From contig CP004348.1 of the NCBI GenBank assembly GCA_000342265.1, forward strand, positions 682,001 to 746,000: a DNA stretch of 64,000 nucleotides. Direction: 5' to 3'. The notes under the pieces were generated by a model, which was not told where the DNA came from, did not search any database, and worked only from the letters and a program-made list of their open reading frames with translations. This DNA comes from a beta proteobacterium CB. Lineage in GTDB: Bacteria > Pseudomonadota > Gammaproteobacteria > Burkholderiales > Burkholderiaceae. Positions 1 through 8,519 of the stretch are shown here, piece after piece. Numbering within the stretch: the first letter of the stretch is position 1; the number at the start of each line of letters is the position of its first letter. The position numbers and the translations under genes were made by a program.

Positions 1-2022
1 CATAATCCACAGCGCTTAACCAAGCCGCTGATTCGTAAAGCAGGCGTTGCCAAAGATGAGGCTTTGCTAGAAGGCAAGCAGGATTGGTCTGATATCTTCC
101 GTGAAGCGACATGGGAAGAGGCTCTGGAGCTTGCTGGTGGCGGTCTCAAAAAGTTGAAAGATCAATACGGCAATAAGGTGCTTGCAGGATTTGGTTCTGC
201 TAAAGGTAGCAATGAAGAGGCTTACTTATTCCAAAAACTCGTACGTACTGGTTTTGGTAGTAACAACGTTGATCATTGCACGCGTCTTTGCCACGCATCA
301 TCCGTTGCTGCGCTTCTAGAGGGTGTTGGCTCTGGCGCGGTAAGTAATCAGGTCAATGATGTTGAGCACTCTAGCTTGATCATGTTGATTGGATCCAATC
401 CAACTGCTAATCATCCAGTAGCAGCTACCTGGTTTAAGAATGCAGCAAAACGTGGTGCCAAGATTGTCTTGTGCGACCCACGTATGACCGACATCAGCAA
501 GCATGCTTGGCGAAATATGCAGTTCAAGCCAGATACTGACGTTGCTATGCTCAATGCCATGATTTTCACGATCATTGAAGAAGGTTTGGTTGATAAAGAT
601 TTCATCCAGAACCGCTCAAGTAATTTTGAGGCGCTCAAAGAAAATATCAAGGGCTACAGCCCTGAAGCCATGGCACCAATCTGCGGCATACCAGCGGAGA
701 CATTGCGTGAGGTTGCCAGAGAGTTTGCAACCACTAAATCTGCCATGATCTTGTGGGGCATGGGTGTCAGCCAGCACGTTCACGGTACTGACAACGCTCG
801 TTGCTTAATTGCCTTGGTGAGTATTACTGGTCAAATTGGTAAGCCTGGATCTGGCTTGCATCCACTGCGCGGACAAAATAACGTACAGGGTGCTAGTGAT
901 GCAGGACTAATCCCGATGATGTTCCCGAATTACCAGCGTGTTGATAACCCTGAAGCACATGCCTGGTTTGAGAAGTTCTGGGATACCCCATTAGATAAGA
1001 AACCTGGCTATACCGTTGTGGAGATCATGCATAAGATCACTGCGCCTGATAGTGATCCGGACAAAATTCGCGGTATGTATGTCGAGGGTGAGAACCCTGC
1101 AATGAGTGATCCTGATTTGAACCATGCTCGTCATGCTTTGGCATCTTTGGATCTCCTGGTTGTACAAGACATTTTCATGACCGAGACCGCTTTGTTAGCA
1201 GACGTTGTATTGCCAGCAAGCGCATGGCCTGAGAAGGTCGGCACCGCAAGTAATACGGATCGTATGGTCCAGATGGGTAAGAAAGCGATTAACCCTCCGG
1301 GAGATGCTAAGCCTGATTTGTGGATCATTCAGCAAATTGCGAAGCGCATGGGCTTGAACTGGAATTACCAGGGCGCAGATGATGGTGTTGCAGAGGTGTA
1401 CGACGAGATGCGTCAAGCAATGCATGCAGCCATCAACGGCATTACCTGGGAGCGCCTAGAGAAAGAATCTAGTGTTACTTACCCATGTCTGTCTGCCGAA
1501 GATCCAGGTCGCCCAATCGTATTTGATGACAACTTTGCGACGCCAGATGGCAAGGTTAAATTGGTACCTGCCGATATTATTCCTGCAAATGAGCGCCCAG
1601 ATGCGGAGTATCCATTTGTGCTCATTACAGGTCGTCAGTTAGAGCATTGGCATACCGGCAGTATGACTCGCCGCGCAACGATCTTGGATGCGATTGAGCC
1701 AATGGCTACCGTATCGATGCATGGCGAAGACATGACTCAGTTAGGTGTTTCAGCAGGGGATGTCATCACCGTTCAATCTCGTCGTGGTGAGGTGGGAATC
1801 CATGTCCGCAGAGATGATGGCACACCACGTGGTGTGATCTTCATCCCGTTTGCTTACTATGAAGCTGCAGCCAACTTAATCACCAACTCTGCCTTAGATC
1901 CTTTTGGCAAGATTCCGGAGTTTAAGTACTGCGCAGTCAAGCTAGCTAAAGGCGGTCAGGCTGCTGCAGTGATGGGTTATGGCACTAATGATCCTAAGCT
2001 CAACTCGGCGGCTATTGTCTAA
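1..2022 (+). CDS. Formate dehydrogenase alpha (catalytic) subunit, 5' end cut by the window
   Basis: Molybdopterin oxidoreductase that oxidises formate to CO2, probably as the catalytic subunit of a cytoplasmic NAD-linked FdsABG-type enzyme. The reading frame is open from base 1, so the gene begins left of the window; the TTG at 64 is internal. The motif HCTRLCHAS has its second Cys at codon 289-291, where FdhF-type enzymes carry the molybdenum-ligating Sec or Cys, so this is a Cys version. Further matches are IGSNPTANHP, ASAWPEKVGT and, in the C-terminal cofactor-binding domain, TGRQLEHWHTGS. The N-terminal iron-sulfur region is outside the window. A strong terminator follows, so it is probably the last long gene of its operon. 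The enzyme class is clear; the exact subtype is inferred. Confidence 0.9.
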   Translation, partial: HNPQRLTKPLIRKAGVAKDEALLEGKQDWSDIFREATWEEALELAGGGLKKLKDQYGNKVLAGFGSAKGSNEEAYLFQKLVRTGFGSNNVDHCTRLCHASSVAALLEGVGSGAVSNQVNDVEHSSLIMLIGSNPTANHPVAATWFKNAAKRGAKIVLCDPRMTDISKHAWRNMQFKPDTDVAMLNAMIFTIIEEGLVDKDFIQNRSSNFEALKENIKGYSPEAMAPICGIPAETLREVAREFATTKSAMILWGMGVSQHVHGTDNARCLIALVSITGQIGKPGSGLHPLRGQNNVQGASDAGLIPMMFPNYQRVDNPEAHAWFEKFWDTPLDKKPGYTVVEIMHKITAPDSDPDKIRGMYVEGENPAMSDPDLNHARHALASLDLLVVQDIFMTETALLADVVLPASAWPEKVGTASNTDRMVQMGKKAINPPGDAKPDLWIIQQIAKRMGLNWNYQGADDGVAEVYDEMRQAMHAAINGITWERLEKESSVTYPCLSAEDPGRPIVFDDNFATPDGKVKLVPADIIPANERPDAEYPFVLITGRQLEHWHTGSMTRRATILDAIEPMATVSMHGEDMTQLGVSAGDVITVQSRRGEVGIHVRRDDGTPRGVIFIPFAYYEAAANLITNSALDPFGKIPEFKYCAVKLAKGGQAAAVMGYGTNDPKLNSAAIV

Positions 2023-2043
2023 ACCAGGTTCTACTTTGTAAGC

Positions 2044-2072
2044 AAAGGGGCTCCCACAAGGAGCCCCTTTTT
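2044..2072 (+). terminator. Rho-independent terminator after formate dehydrogenase
   Basis: An 11-bp perfect stem (2044-2054 with 2060-2070, AAAGGGGCTCC / GGAGCCCCTTT) with a 5-base loop runs into a short T tract. It starts 22 bases after the stop codon of the formate dehydrogenase subunit. Confidence 0.9.
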
Positions 2073-2096
2073 ACCTTAGAGCCCCCATTTTCTTTA

Positions 2097-2114
2097 TTAC
2101 TACTTTTGTAGTAA
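2097..2114. promoter_or_regulatory. Inverted-repeat operator candidate of the toxin-antitoxin pair
   Basis: TTACTAC (2097-2103) and GTAGTAA (2108-2114) form a perfect 7-bp inverted repeat around TTTT. It lies 22 bases upstream of the antitoxin start, and its right arm overlaps a -10-like TAAAAT (2112-2117). Type II antitoxins usually repress their own operon by binding such palindromes, so this is the likely autoregulatory site. The role is inferred from position and symmetry. Confidence 0.55.
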
Positions 2115-2135
2115 AATTAAGCTAAGGAGTTCTAA

Positions 2136-2363
2136 ATGGGTATGCCAGTTCGTATTGATGATGATTTGTACCAGTTAGCCAAGCTAGAGGCTAAGGTGGA
2201 GCATCGTACTATTGCGGGCCAAATTGAGTTTTGGGCAAAAGTAGGTCGCGCCGCAATTGATAACCCAGACTTGCCCGTATCTTTCATTATGGAGTCTCTA
2301 GCCTCATTGGCTGAGCCCCGTGAGCAATCTACCCCATTTGTTCCTCGCACTAGGAAGTCTTGA
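2136..2363 (+). CDS. ParD-like type II antitoxin
   Basis: 75-aa protein resembling the ParD-like antitoxin family. The N-terminal segment (MPVRIDDDLYQLAKLEAK) is ribbon-helix-helix-like and would bind DNA; the middle (RTIAGQIEFWAKVGRAA) matches the typical helical segment; the C-terminus would wrap the toxin. The ATG has a strong AAGGAG (2124-2129) six bases upstream. The stop codon overlaps the start of the next gene by one base (TGATG), as is common for toxin-antitoxin pairs. Expected to neutralise the downstream toxin and repress the operon through the palindrome at 2097-2114. Family assignment is good; toxicity and autoregulation are inferred. Confidence 0.75.
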   Translation: MGMPVRIDDDLYQLAKLEAKVEHRTIAGQIEFWAKVGRAAIDNPDLPVSFIMESLASLAEPREQSTPFVPRTRKS

Positions 2364-2641
2364 TGGCGTATGACGTTTTTCAAACACGCCGATTCCTCAG
2401 ACAATACAAAAAACTAAATGACAATACTGCTAAGGACGTTGATAGCGCTGGAGTCAAGATAGCCAGCAAGCCCACAATCGGTGAAAAAAAGAAGGCTGAT
2501 TTATCTGAGTTATGGGTTTTTAAGTTTAGAAGCGGTGGACAACTCTATTTACTTGGTTACTCAATCGATGATGGTCTAAGACTTGTTTATTTGGAGTCTA
2601 TAGGGTCCCATGAAAATTTTTATAGAGATATCAAGAGATAA
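2363..2641 (+). CDS. RelE/ParE-superfamily toxin
   Basis: 92-aa basic protein with the RelE/ParE layout: an N-terminal helical hairpin (FLRQYKKLNDNTAKDVDSA), then strands around DLSELWVFKFRSGGQLYLLGY and a C-terminal LVYLESIGSHENFYRDIKR. The HENFY ending is typical of the family. The start is taken as ATG 2363, overlapping the antitoxin stop; a TTG one codon upstream is also possible. RelE members cleave mRNA at the ribosome and ParE members poison gyrase; the sequence alone does not separate them. It stands between two unrelated housekeeping loci, so it is probably a small acquired module. Confidence 0.72.
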   Translation: MAYDVFQTRRFLRQYKKLNDNTAKDVDSAGVKIASKPTIGEKKKADLSELWVFKFRSGGQLYLLGYSIDDGLRLVYLESIGSHENFYRDIKR

Positions 2642-2681
2642 CTCAGCATAGATTTCTTGTGCCCTTTAGAATAAGACCTCC

Positions 2682-4343
2682 ATGGCCAGTTCAAAACCCT
2701 CAATACCTCAAGCTGATGCTAAAGCAGAGCTCCCTGTTCTCATTATTGGAGCAGGCTTAGCCGGTCTAACTGTAGCGCTACACATGGCCGAATCCCAGCC
2801 GGTGATTCTGATGGCCAAGCGTGGCCTTGGCGAAGCGGCGACAGCCTGGGCGCAAGGTGGCATTGTGGGGGTGGTTGATAAAGAGCATGACAGCATTGAT
2901 TCTCATGTGGCTGACACCTTAGATGCAGGCGCAGGCCTTGTAGTGGAATCGACTGCACGTTACATTGCTGAAGAAAGTGCTGAGGCCATTCGTTGGTTAG
3001 TTGAGCAGGGCGTACCATTTACTACTGATGAGTCAGGGCCAATGGGTTTGCATTTAACTCGCGAGGGTGGTCATAGTCACCGTCGTATTGCGCATGCTGC
3101 TGATGCCACTGGTAAAGCTATCCATGAGGTGCTTCTGGATAAAGCTAGAGCACATAAAAATATTCAGATCTTGGAGCACTGGATCGCTTTAGATCTAATT
3201 ACCAATCGCCACTTGGATGCCAAGACGCAGCGCACTAAGCCTAATCGTTGTTATGGCGTGTATGCACTCGATATTAAAAATAATCGTGTAGAGACAATTG
3301 AGGCCAAGTCAGTGGTATTGGCTACCGGCGGTGTTGGTAAGGTGTATCGCTATACCAGCAACCCGGATACGGCCACTGGTGACGGTATTGCTATGGCTTG
3401 GCGTGCAGGTTGCCGCGTCGGTAATATGGAATTCATACAGTTTCATCCGACTTGTTTGTATCACCCCAGTGATCGCACCTTCTTAATTACCGAAGCCATG
3501 CGGGGCGAGGGTGGCTTACTCAAGTTGCCTAATGGCACGCGCTTTATGCCTGAGCATGATGAGCGTAATGAGTTAGCTCCTCGTGACATTGTGGCCAGAG
3601 CAATTGACTTTGAGATGAAGAAGCATGGCTTGGATTATGTTCATCTTGATGCCACTCATCTAGGTGAGGCATTTATTAAAGAGCATTTTCCGATGATCTA
3701 TGCGCGTTGCATGAGCTTGGGTTTGGATATCACAAAAGAGCCAATACCGGTTGTGCCAGCTGCGCATTACACCTGTGGCGGTGTAGTCACGGATCTCAAG
3801 GGAAGAACAGATTTGCCTGGGCTTTATGCCGTAGGTGAGGCTACCTATACTGGATTACATGGTGCTAATCGCTTGGCAAGTAATTCATTGCTAGAGTGCG
3901 TTGTAATTGGTAAAGCTGCCGCTGAAGATATTTCTTCATTGAAAACGCCAGCAATGCCAAAACTCCCACTCTGGGATGAGAGTCAAGTAGAGGATGCAGA
4001 TGAGCAGGTAGTCATCGCCCATAACTGGGATGAGCTACGTTCATTGATGTGGAATTATGTCGGTATTGTGAGAACCAATAGACGTCTTGAGCGCGCCTTA
4101 CATCGTATTAAGCTCTTGCGTTATGAAGTCCAAGAGTATTACGCTAACTTTAAAGTGACGCGCGATTTAATTGAGTTACGTAACTTGCTAGAGTGCGCCG
4201 AGTTGATTGTCAGATCGGCTCTGATGCGCAGAGAGAGCAGGGGCTTGCACTACAGCCGTGATTACCCAGGTACTTGGGCAGTTTCCTACCCAACTATCTT
4301 GACTCCCCAGGCTGAAGGCGCTTCTGAGGGCCCTGAAGAGTAA
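2682..4343 (+). CDS. nadB: L-aspartate oxidase
   Basis: 553-aa flavoprotein that oxidises L-aspartate to iminoaspartate, the first step of de novo NAD synthesis, supplying NadA. The FAD-binding GxGxxG segment [13 protein letters not shown] is at about residues 20-32, and [17 protein letters not shown] and [11 protein letters not shown] match the succinate dehydrogenase/NadB family active-site region. [12 protein letters not shown] and [15 protein letters not shown] are also conserved. The C-terminal helical domain is present, so it looks full length. It converges with nadC and nadA, which lie on the other strand about 0.7 kb downstream, so all three de novo NAD genes cluster here. Confidence 0.95.
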   Translation: MASSKPSIPQADAKAELPVLIIGAGLAGLTVALHMAESQPVILMAKRGLGEAATAWAQGGIVGVVDKEHDSIDSHVADTLDAGAGLVVESTARYIAEESAEAIRWLVEQGVPFTTDESGPMGLHLTREGGHSHRRIAHAADATGKAIHEVLLDKARAHKNIQILEHWIALDLITNRHLDAKTQRTKPNRCYGVYALDIKNNRVETIEAKSVVLATGGVGKVYRYTSNPDTATGDGIAMAWRAGCRVGNMEFIQFHPTCLYHPSDRTFLITEAMRGEGGLLKLPNGTRFMPEHDERNELAPRDIVARAIDFEMKKHGLDYVHLDATHLGEAFIKEHFPMIYARCMSLGLDITKEPIPVVPAAHYTCGGVVTDLKGRTDLPGLYAVGEATYTGLHGANRLASNSLLECVVIGKAAAEDISSLKTPAMPKLPLWDESQVEDADEQVVIAHNWDELRSLMWNYVGIVRTNRRLERALHRIKLLRYEVQEYYANFKVTRDLIELRNLLECAELIVRSALMRRESRGLHYSRDYPGTWAVSYPTILTPQAEGASEGPEE

Positions 4344-4355
4344 TTTATAGACTGT

Positions 4356-5015
4356 ATGAGTCTACTGCAGCCCCGGCTTTATTTGCTCGCCACAATACTT
4401 GCCTTTATTGCTAGTTGTGCAAATGTCGAAAATATAAGCTCTGATCGTATTTATAAATATGATGGCGGGGAGATTGTGGTGCTTGATGACTATGGTGATT
4501 GCTATTTATCGATTGATGGCGCAATCACAAAATCTCTAGAACCAGCCATTAACCAGGCTTTAAGAAACCTAGAGCAACGTGAGTGTGTTGAAAAGGTTGT
4601 ACTCATCACCTCAAAGGGTGGCGACTTAGATACTGCGATTCATATTGGCAAAGAGTTAAGAGAGGCCAAATTAACTACGCAAATACATGGCACTTGTGAG
4701 TCTGCGTGCGCATTCATATTTATTGGCGGTACTCGTCGCATTGTTCAAATCAACTCTGTAAGCTCGAAGGCATCAAGATTAGGCATTCATCAGCCTGCCT
4801 CGGAGATGCTCTTTCATCAATGCATCAACAGCACTCGAATTGATCCTTTGACCATACAGAAAATACGTTCCTATCTGGCATTGATGTTGCCTAAAGATTC
4901 AGCAAAGACATTATTTGAGGAAATGTTTAATGTCCCCTGCACAAAGATGGGGTATCTAGAGGTCGATCAGCTATTGAAAAGTGGCATTGCCACCGAGGGC
5001 GGAATTTGGCATTAA
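4356..5015 (+). CDS. Putative lipoprotein with ClpP/crotonase-like fold
   Basis: 219-aa protein not recognised by name. The N-terminus is hydrophobic (LYLLATILAFIASC) and ends in a lipobox-like ASC, predicting export and lipidation at Cys21. The core resembles periplasmic ClpP-like proteins: VVLITSKGGDLDTAIHIGKEL, then HGTCESACAFIFIGGTRR, with Ser of CESAC in the nucleophile position, and GIHQPAS, whose His could be catalytic. Extra cysteines (CESAC, ECVEK, NVPCTK) suggest disulphides in an oxidising compartment. It starts 12 bases after nadB and is probably cotranscribed, though a role in NAD synthesis is not implied. Substrate unknown. Confidence 0.6.
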   Translation: MSLLQPRLYLLATILAFIASCANVENISSDRIYKYDGGEIVVLDDYGDCYLSIDGAITKSLEPAINQALRNLEQRECVEKVVLITSKGGDLDTAIHIGKELREAKLTTQIHGTCESACAFIFIGGTRRIVQINSVSSKASRLGIHQPASEMLFHQCINSTRIDPLTIQKIRSYLALMLPKDSAKTLFEEMFNVPCTKMGYLEVDQLLKSGIATEGGIWH

Positions 5016-5029
5016 TCCCTGATGAGGAT

Positions 5030-5887
5030 TTAGGCGGAAATTCTCATTGAGAAATCCACTGCCTGAATATCTTTAGTCAGCTTTCCGAGGGAGATGCGAT
5101 CAACGCCAGTAGCGGCAATCGCACGAATCTGATCTAAGTTGATCCCACCAGAAGCTTCTAATAAAGCGCGACCATTCGTAAAGGCAACAGCTTCTTTCAT
5201 TTGCTCGGTGGTGAAGTTATCAATCAAGATGCTCTTTGCCCCAGCATTTAAAGCCTCTTCTAATTCAGCAAAATTCTCCACCTCTACCTGAATATCTACG
5301 CCAGAATTGAGTGCTTGTGCAGCCTTAATTGCAGCAGCAACTCCGCCAGCTGCGGCAATATGATTCTCTTTGATGAGGATGCCATGCCATAAGGCTAGAC
5401 GTTGATTCTGGCCACCGCCCACCAATACAGCGTACTTTTGGGCGCGGCGCAAGCCAGGAATAGTTTTGCGAGTATCGAGTACTGCGCAGCCTTGGGGGTT
5501 TGGACTAACGCCTGCAATCGCATCTACGTGTTGGCGTGCAATGCTGGCAGTCCAGGAGAGTGTTTGTAAAAAGTTAATGCAAGGACGCTCTGCAGAGAGG
5601 AGGGCACGCGAGTCTGCTTCGATGTCGCAGACTTTGGTATCGGCTTTCATGAGATCGCCCTCCATGTAATGCCAAGTTACCTTAGCATTTGGATCCAGTT
5701 TCTTGAGCGTGCCTTCAAACCAATCTACTCCACATAGAACGGCTTCTTGACGAACGATGAGTTGCGCGTGAACTGGCTTGCTGGGAACAAGCATAGCCGT
5801 CCAGTCGCCCGTACCAATATCTTCCATCAAAGCATCATGAATATTACGTTGACGGGCTTGCTCTAAGGTTTCGTTGTAATCAAACAT
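5030..5887 (-). CDS. nadC: Nicotinate-nucleotide pyrophosphorylase (carboxylating)
   Basis: 285-aa quinolinate phosphoribosyltransferase, converting quinolinate and PRPP to nicotinate mononucleotide, CO2 and pyrophosphate. Family motifs include ALLSAERPCINFLQTLSW, VLDTRKTIPGLR, LIKENHIAAAGGV and the C-terminal LEASGGINLDQIRAIAATGVD, which shape the PRPP site. Length is normal. It lies 23 bases downstream of nadA on the same strand, so the two form an operon (nadA-nadC), in the order of the pathway. Confidence 0.95.
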   Translation of the reverse strand: MFDYNETLEQARQRNIHDALMEDIGTGDWTAMLVPSKPVHAQLIVRQEAVLCGVDWFEGTLKKLDPNAKVTWHYMEGDLMKADTKVCDIEADSRALLSAERPCINFLQTLSWTASIARQHVDAIAGVSPNPQGCAVLDTRKTIPGLRRAQKYAVLVGGGQNQRLALWHGILIKENHIAAAGGVAAAIKAAQALNSGVDIQVEVENFAELEEALNAGAKSILIDNFTTEQMKEAVAFTNGRALLEASGGINLDQIRAIAATGVDRISLGKLTKDIQAVDFSMRISA

Positions 5888-5910
5888 GCATATTCAGTCG
5901 GTCAATTTAA

Positions 5911-7038
5911 TTAAGCAGCGCCAATATTCTTTACAAAGCCATGCTGGGCTTTTGCAAGTAGGTCTGGGTGATTTTGGGTGAAGTCCAGCATACGCTCGAT
6001 GCAGCCTAGTGCCTTCACTCGTACATCTTCCTCAATGAAGATTTCACCAGAGGCATTTTCTAGGCAATCCAAAATTCCTTGTAAGCCATTCATGGCCATC
6101 CAAGGACAATGCGCACAACTCTTACAAGTCGCGCTGTTACCGGCGGTAGGCGCTTCAATCAATACTTTATTGGGTGCTAATTGGCGCATGCGGTGCAAGA
6201 TGCCATTGTCAGTAGCCACAATATATTCAGTGGCGCTACCTTCTACTACAGCTTTAATCATGGCGGAAGTAGATCCCACTATATCTGCCAAATCCACTAC
6301 TGCTTGTGGAGATTCCGGGTGCACCAAAACCATGGCATTGGGATGTGCGGCCATCAACATTTCTAATTCAACGGCTTTAAATTCATCATGAACGATGCAG
6401 GCACCATTCCAGAGCAACATATCCGCACCAGTTTGCTCTTGAATATAGCGACCCAAATGACGATCAGGTGCCCACAGAATCTTCTTGCCCTCAACTTTGA
6501 GTTGATGAACGATAGCTAGGGCACAAGAACTGGTCACCATCCAATCGGCTTGTGCTTTAACAGCTGCGCTAGTGTTGGCATACACCACCACGGTACGGTC
6601 TGGATGTAATGCCCTGAATGCGGCAAAGTCATCGGCATTGCAACCCAAATCTAAAGAGCAAGTTGCTTCGAGATCAGGCATGAAAACGCGTTTTTCGGGA
6701 CTGAGGATTTTGGCAGATTCGCCCATGAAGCGCACACCAGCAACAATCAGGTTTTTGGCAGAATGATTTTTACCAAAGCGTGCCATTTCTAAAGAGTCGG
6801 CTACAAAGCCACCAGTTGATAGAGCCAAATCTTGAATATCGCCATCCACATAGTAGTGGGCTACTAAGGCAGCATCTTTCTCGATTAGTAATTGCTTGAT
6901 ACGAGCAATGACAGCAGCTTTTTCAGCTCCATGTAGTTGTGGTGGTGTTTTGGCCCAGGCTTGGGCGGTACAGGTGGCACCAGCAGCATTTTGCTGGGGG
7001 TAGTCAAAGGCGATAGGGGTACTAACAATAGAGGTCAT
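5911..7038 (-). CDS. nadA: Quinolinate synthase
   Basis: 375-aa 4Fe-4S enzyme condensing iminoaspartate (from NadB) with dihydroxyacetone phosphate to quinolinate. Matches: [37 protein letters not shown] (Cys about 127) and [10 protein letters not shown]; Cys residues from these and the middle of the protein form the cluster site. The ATG at 7038 is chosen; a TTG two codons upstream (7044) is possible but less likely. The long N-terminus before the first conserved block is normal for betaproteobacterial forms. First gene of the nadA-nadC operon. Confidence 0.94.
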   Translation of the reverse strand: MTSIVSTPIAFDYPQQNAAGATCTAQAWAKTPPQLHGAEKAAVIARIKQLLIEKDAALVAHYYVDGDIQDLALSTGGFVADSLEMARFGKNHSAKNLIVAGVRFMGESAKILSPEKRVFMPDLEATCSLDLGCNADDFAAFRALHPDRTVVVYANTSAAVKAQADWMVTSSCALAIVHQLKVEGKKILWAPDRHLGRYIQEQTGADMLLWNGACIVHDEFKAVELEMLMAAHPNAMVLVHPESPQAVVDLADIVGSTSAMIKAVVEGSATEYIVATDNGILHRMRQLAPNKVLIEAPTAGNSATCKSCAHCPWMAMNGLQGILDCLENASGEIFIEEDVRVKALGCIERMLDFTQNHPDLLAKAQHGFVKNIGAA

Positions 7039-7082
7039 GCGCAATTTTAGCTCTTTGACTCATGCTATGCATACACCAAGGG

Positions 7083-8474
7083 CTAAGATTGGAAGGGCAA
7101 TATTGATCCTGGCTTTGCGGCTAGTAATGCGACCTTAAACTCCGCCTGAATGCGTTTTATTGCTTCTTCACTATCGGCCTCAAAACGCATCACTACGACT
7201 GGCGTTGTATTGGAAGGTCTAGCCAAGCCAAAGCCATCGGCATATTCCACGCGGACGCCATCAATCGTGTTGATAGATTCGGAAGTGGGGAACTTGGCAT
7301 TTGCCTTAATAGTTTCTAGTAAGGCAAATGGCTCCCCCTCAGCACAAGCCAGTTGCAATTCTGGCGTGCAAATCGCATTGGGTAAATTGTTGAGGGTATC
7401 GCTTGGATTCTTTTCTTTACTGAGGATCTCTAGCAAGCGTGCACCTGTATAAAGGCCATCATCAAATCCAAACCAACGGTCCTTAAAGAAGATATGACCA
7501 CTCATCTCACCAGCAAGCGGGGCGCCAGTTTCTTTGAGCTTAGCTTTAACTAGGGAATGGCCAGTTTTCCACATGATGGGTTCGCCACCATGTTCTTTTA
7601 CGTAAGTTGCCAGGTTGCGGGTACACTTCACGTCATAAATAATCTGGCCACCTGGATTGCGGGAGAGGACATCTTTAGCAAACAGCATCATTTGGCGATC
7701 TGGGAAGATCACTTGGCCATCCTTGGTCACTACACCCAAGCGATCAGCATCGCCATCAAAGGCGAGACCCAATTCATTATCGGTAGTCTGGAGGTTCTTG
7801 ATGAGGTCTTGTAGATTCTCAATATGCGCTGGATCTGGATGGTGATTTGGAAAATGACCATCGACTTCACAAAACAACTCTTGCACTTCGCAGCCAAGGG
7901 CTCTGAAGAGCTTGCCAGCGAATGCACCACCAACACCATTGCCGCAATCTACAGCAATCTTCATGGGGCGAGCCAACTTCACATCGCCAACGATGTAGTT
8001 TAAGTACATTGGGAAAATATCAAAGGTGCTGCGATTTCCTTGACCGGTAGCAAACTGCTTAGCTTCAATACGTTTACGCAAATCCTGAATCTGCTCACCA
8101 TAAATAGCCGATGTACCCAGGACCATTTTGAAGCCGTTGTAGTTTGGGGGGTTATGGCTGCCAGTAATCATGATCCCGGACTTCGGAGTCTTGCCATCAA
8201 TGGTGTGGTTGGCAGCAAAGTACACCATCGGCGTTGCCACCATACCTAGATCGATCACATTGATACCAGTAGAAAGCAGGCCTTCTGTTAATGCCTCAAT
8301 CAAGCTAGGACCCGATAAGCGGCCATCGCGACCAATGACGATATCGGTTTCACCAAGCTCGCGCATCTCGGTACCAAAGGCTTGACCGATTAGCTTGGCA
8401 ATAGAGGGATCTAAGGTCTCATCAATAATGCCGCGGATGTCATACGCTTTAAAAATAGATGGAGACAATTGCAT
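7083..8474 (-). CDS. Phosphomannomutase/phosphoglucomutase
   Basis: 463-aa alpha-D-phosphohexomutase of the AlgC/ManB type, interconverting 1- and 6-phosphates of mannose or glucose for nucleotide-sugar and envelope polysaccharide synthesis. Visible landmarks in order: FKAYDIRGIID near the N-terminus, the phosphoserine loop ITGSHNPPNYNG, the metal-binding FDGDADRLGVV, the sugar-binding GEMSGHIFF, and the C-terminal phosphate-binding TIDGVRVEYADG and RPSNTTP. All four domains are present. Pgi follows upstream on the same strand (45-base gap), so the two probably form a hexose-phosphate operon transcribed pgi first. Confidence 0.92.
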   Translation of the reverse strand: MQLSPSIFKAYDIRGIIDETLDPSIAKLIGQAFGTEMRELGETDIVIGRDGRLSGPSLIEALTEGLLSTGINVIDLGMVATPMVYFAANHTIDGKTPKSGIMITGSHNPPNYNGFKMVLGTSAIYGEQIQDLRKRIEAKQFATGQGNRSTFDIFPMYLNYIVGDVKLARPMKIAVDCGNGVGGAFAGKLFRALGCEVQELFCEVDGHFPNHHPDPAHIENLQDLIKNLQTTDNELGLAFDGDADRLGVVTKDGQVIFPDRQMMLFAKDVLSRNPGGQIIYDVKCTRNLATYVKEHGGEPIMWKTGHSLVKAKLKETGAPLAGEMSGHIFFKDRWFGFDDGLYTGARLLEILSKEKNPSDTLNNLPNAICTPELQLACAEGEPFALLETIKANAKFPTSESINTIDGVRVEYADGFGLARPSNTTPVVVMRFEADSEEAIKRIQAEFKVALLAAKPGSILPFQS

Positions 8475-8519
8475 TACAGATCCTTCAGTAAAAGCGCACC
8501 ATCAATACAAGTGCGAGAA

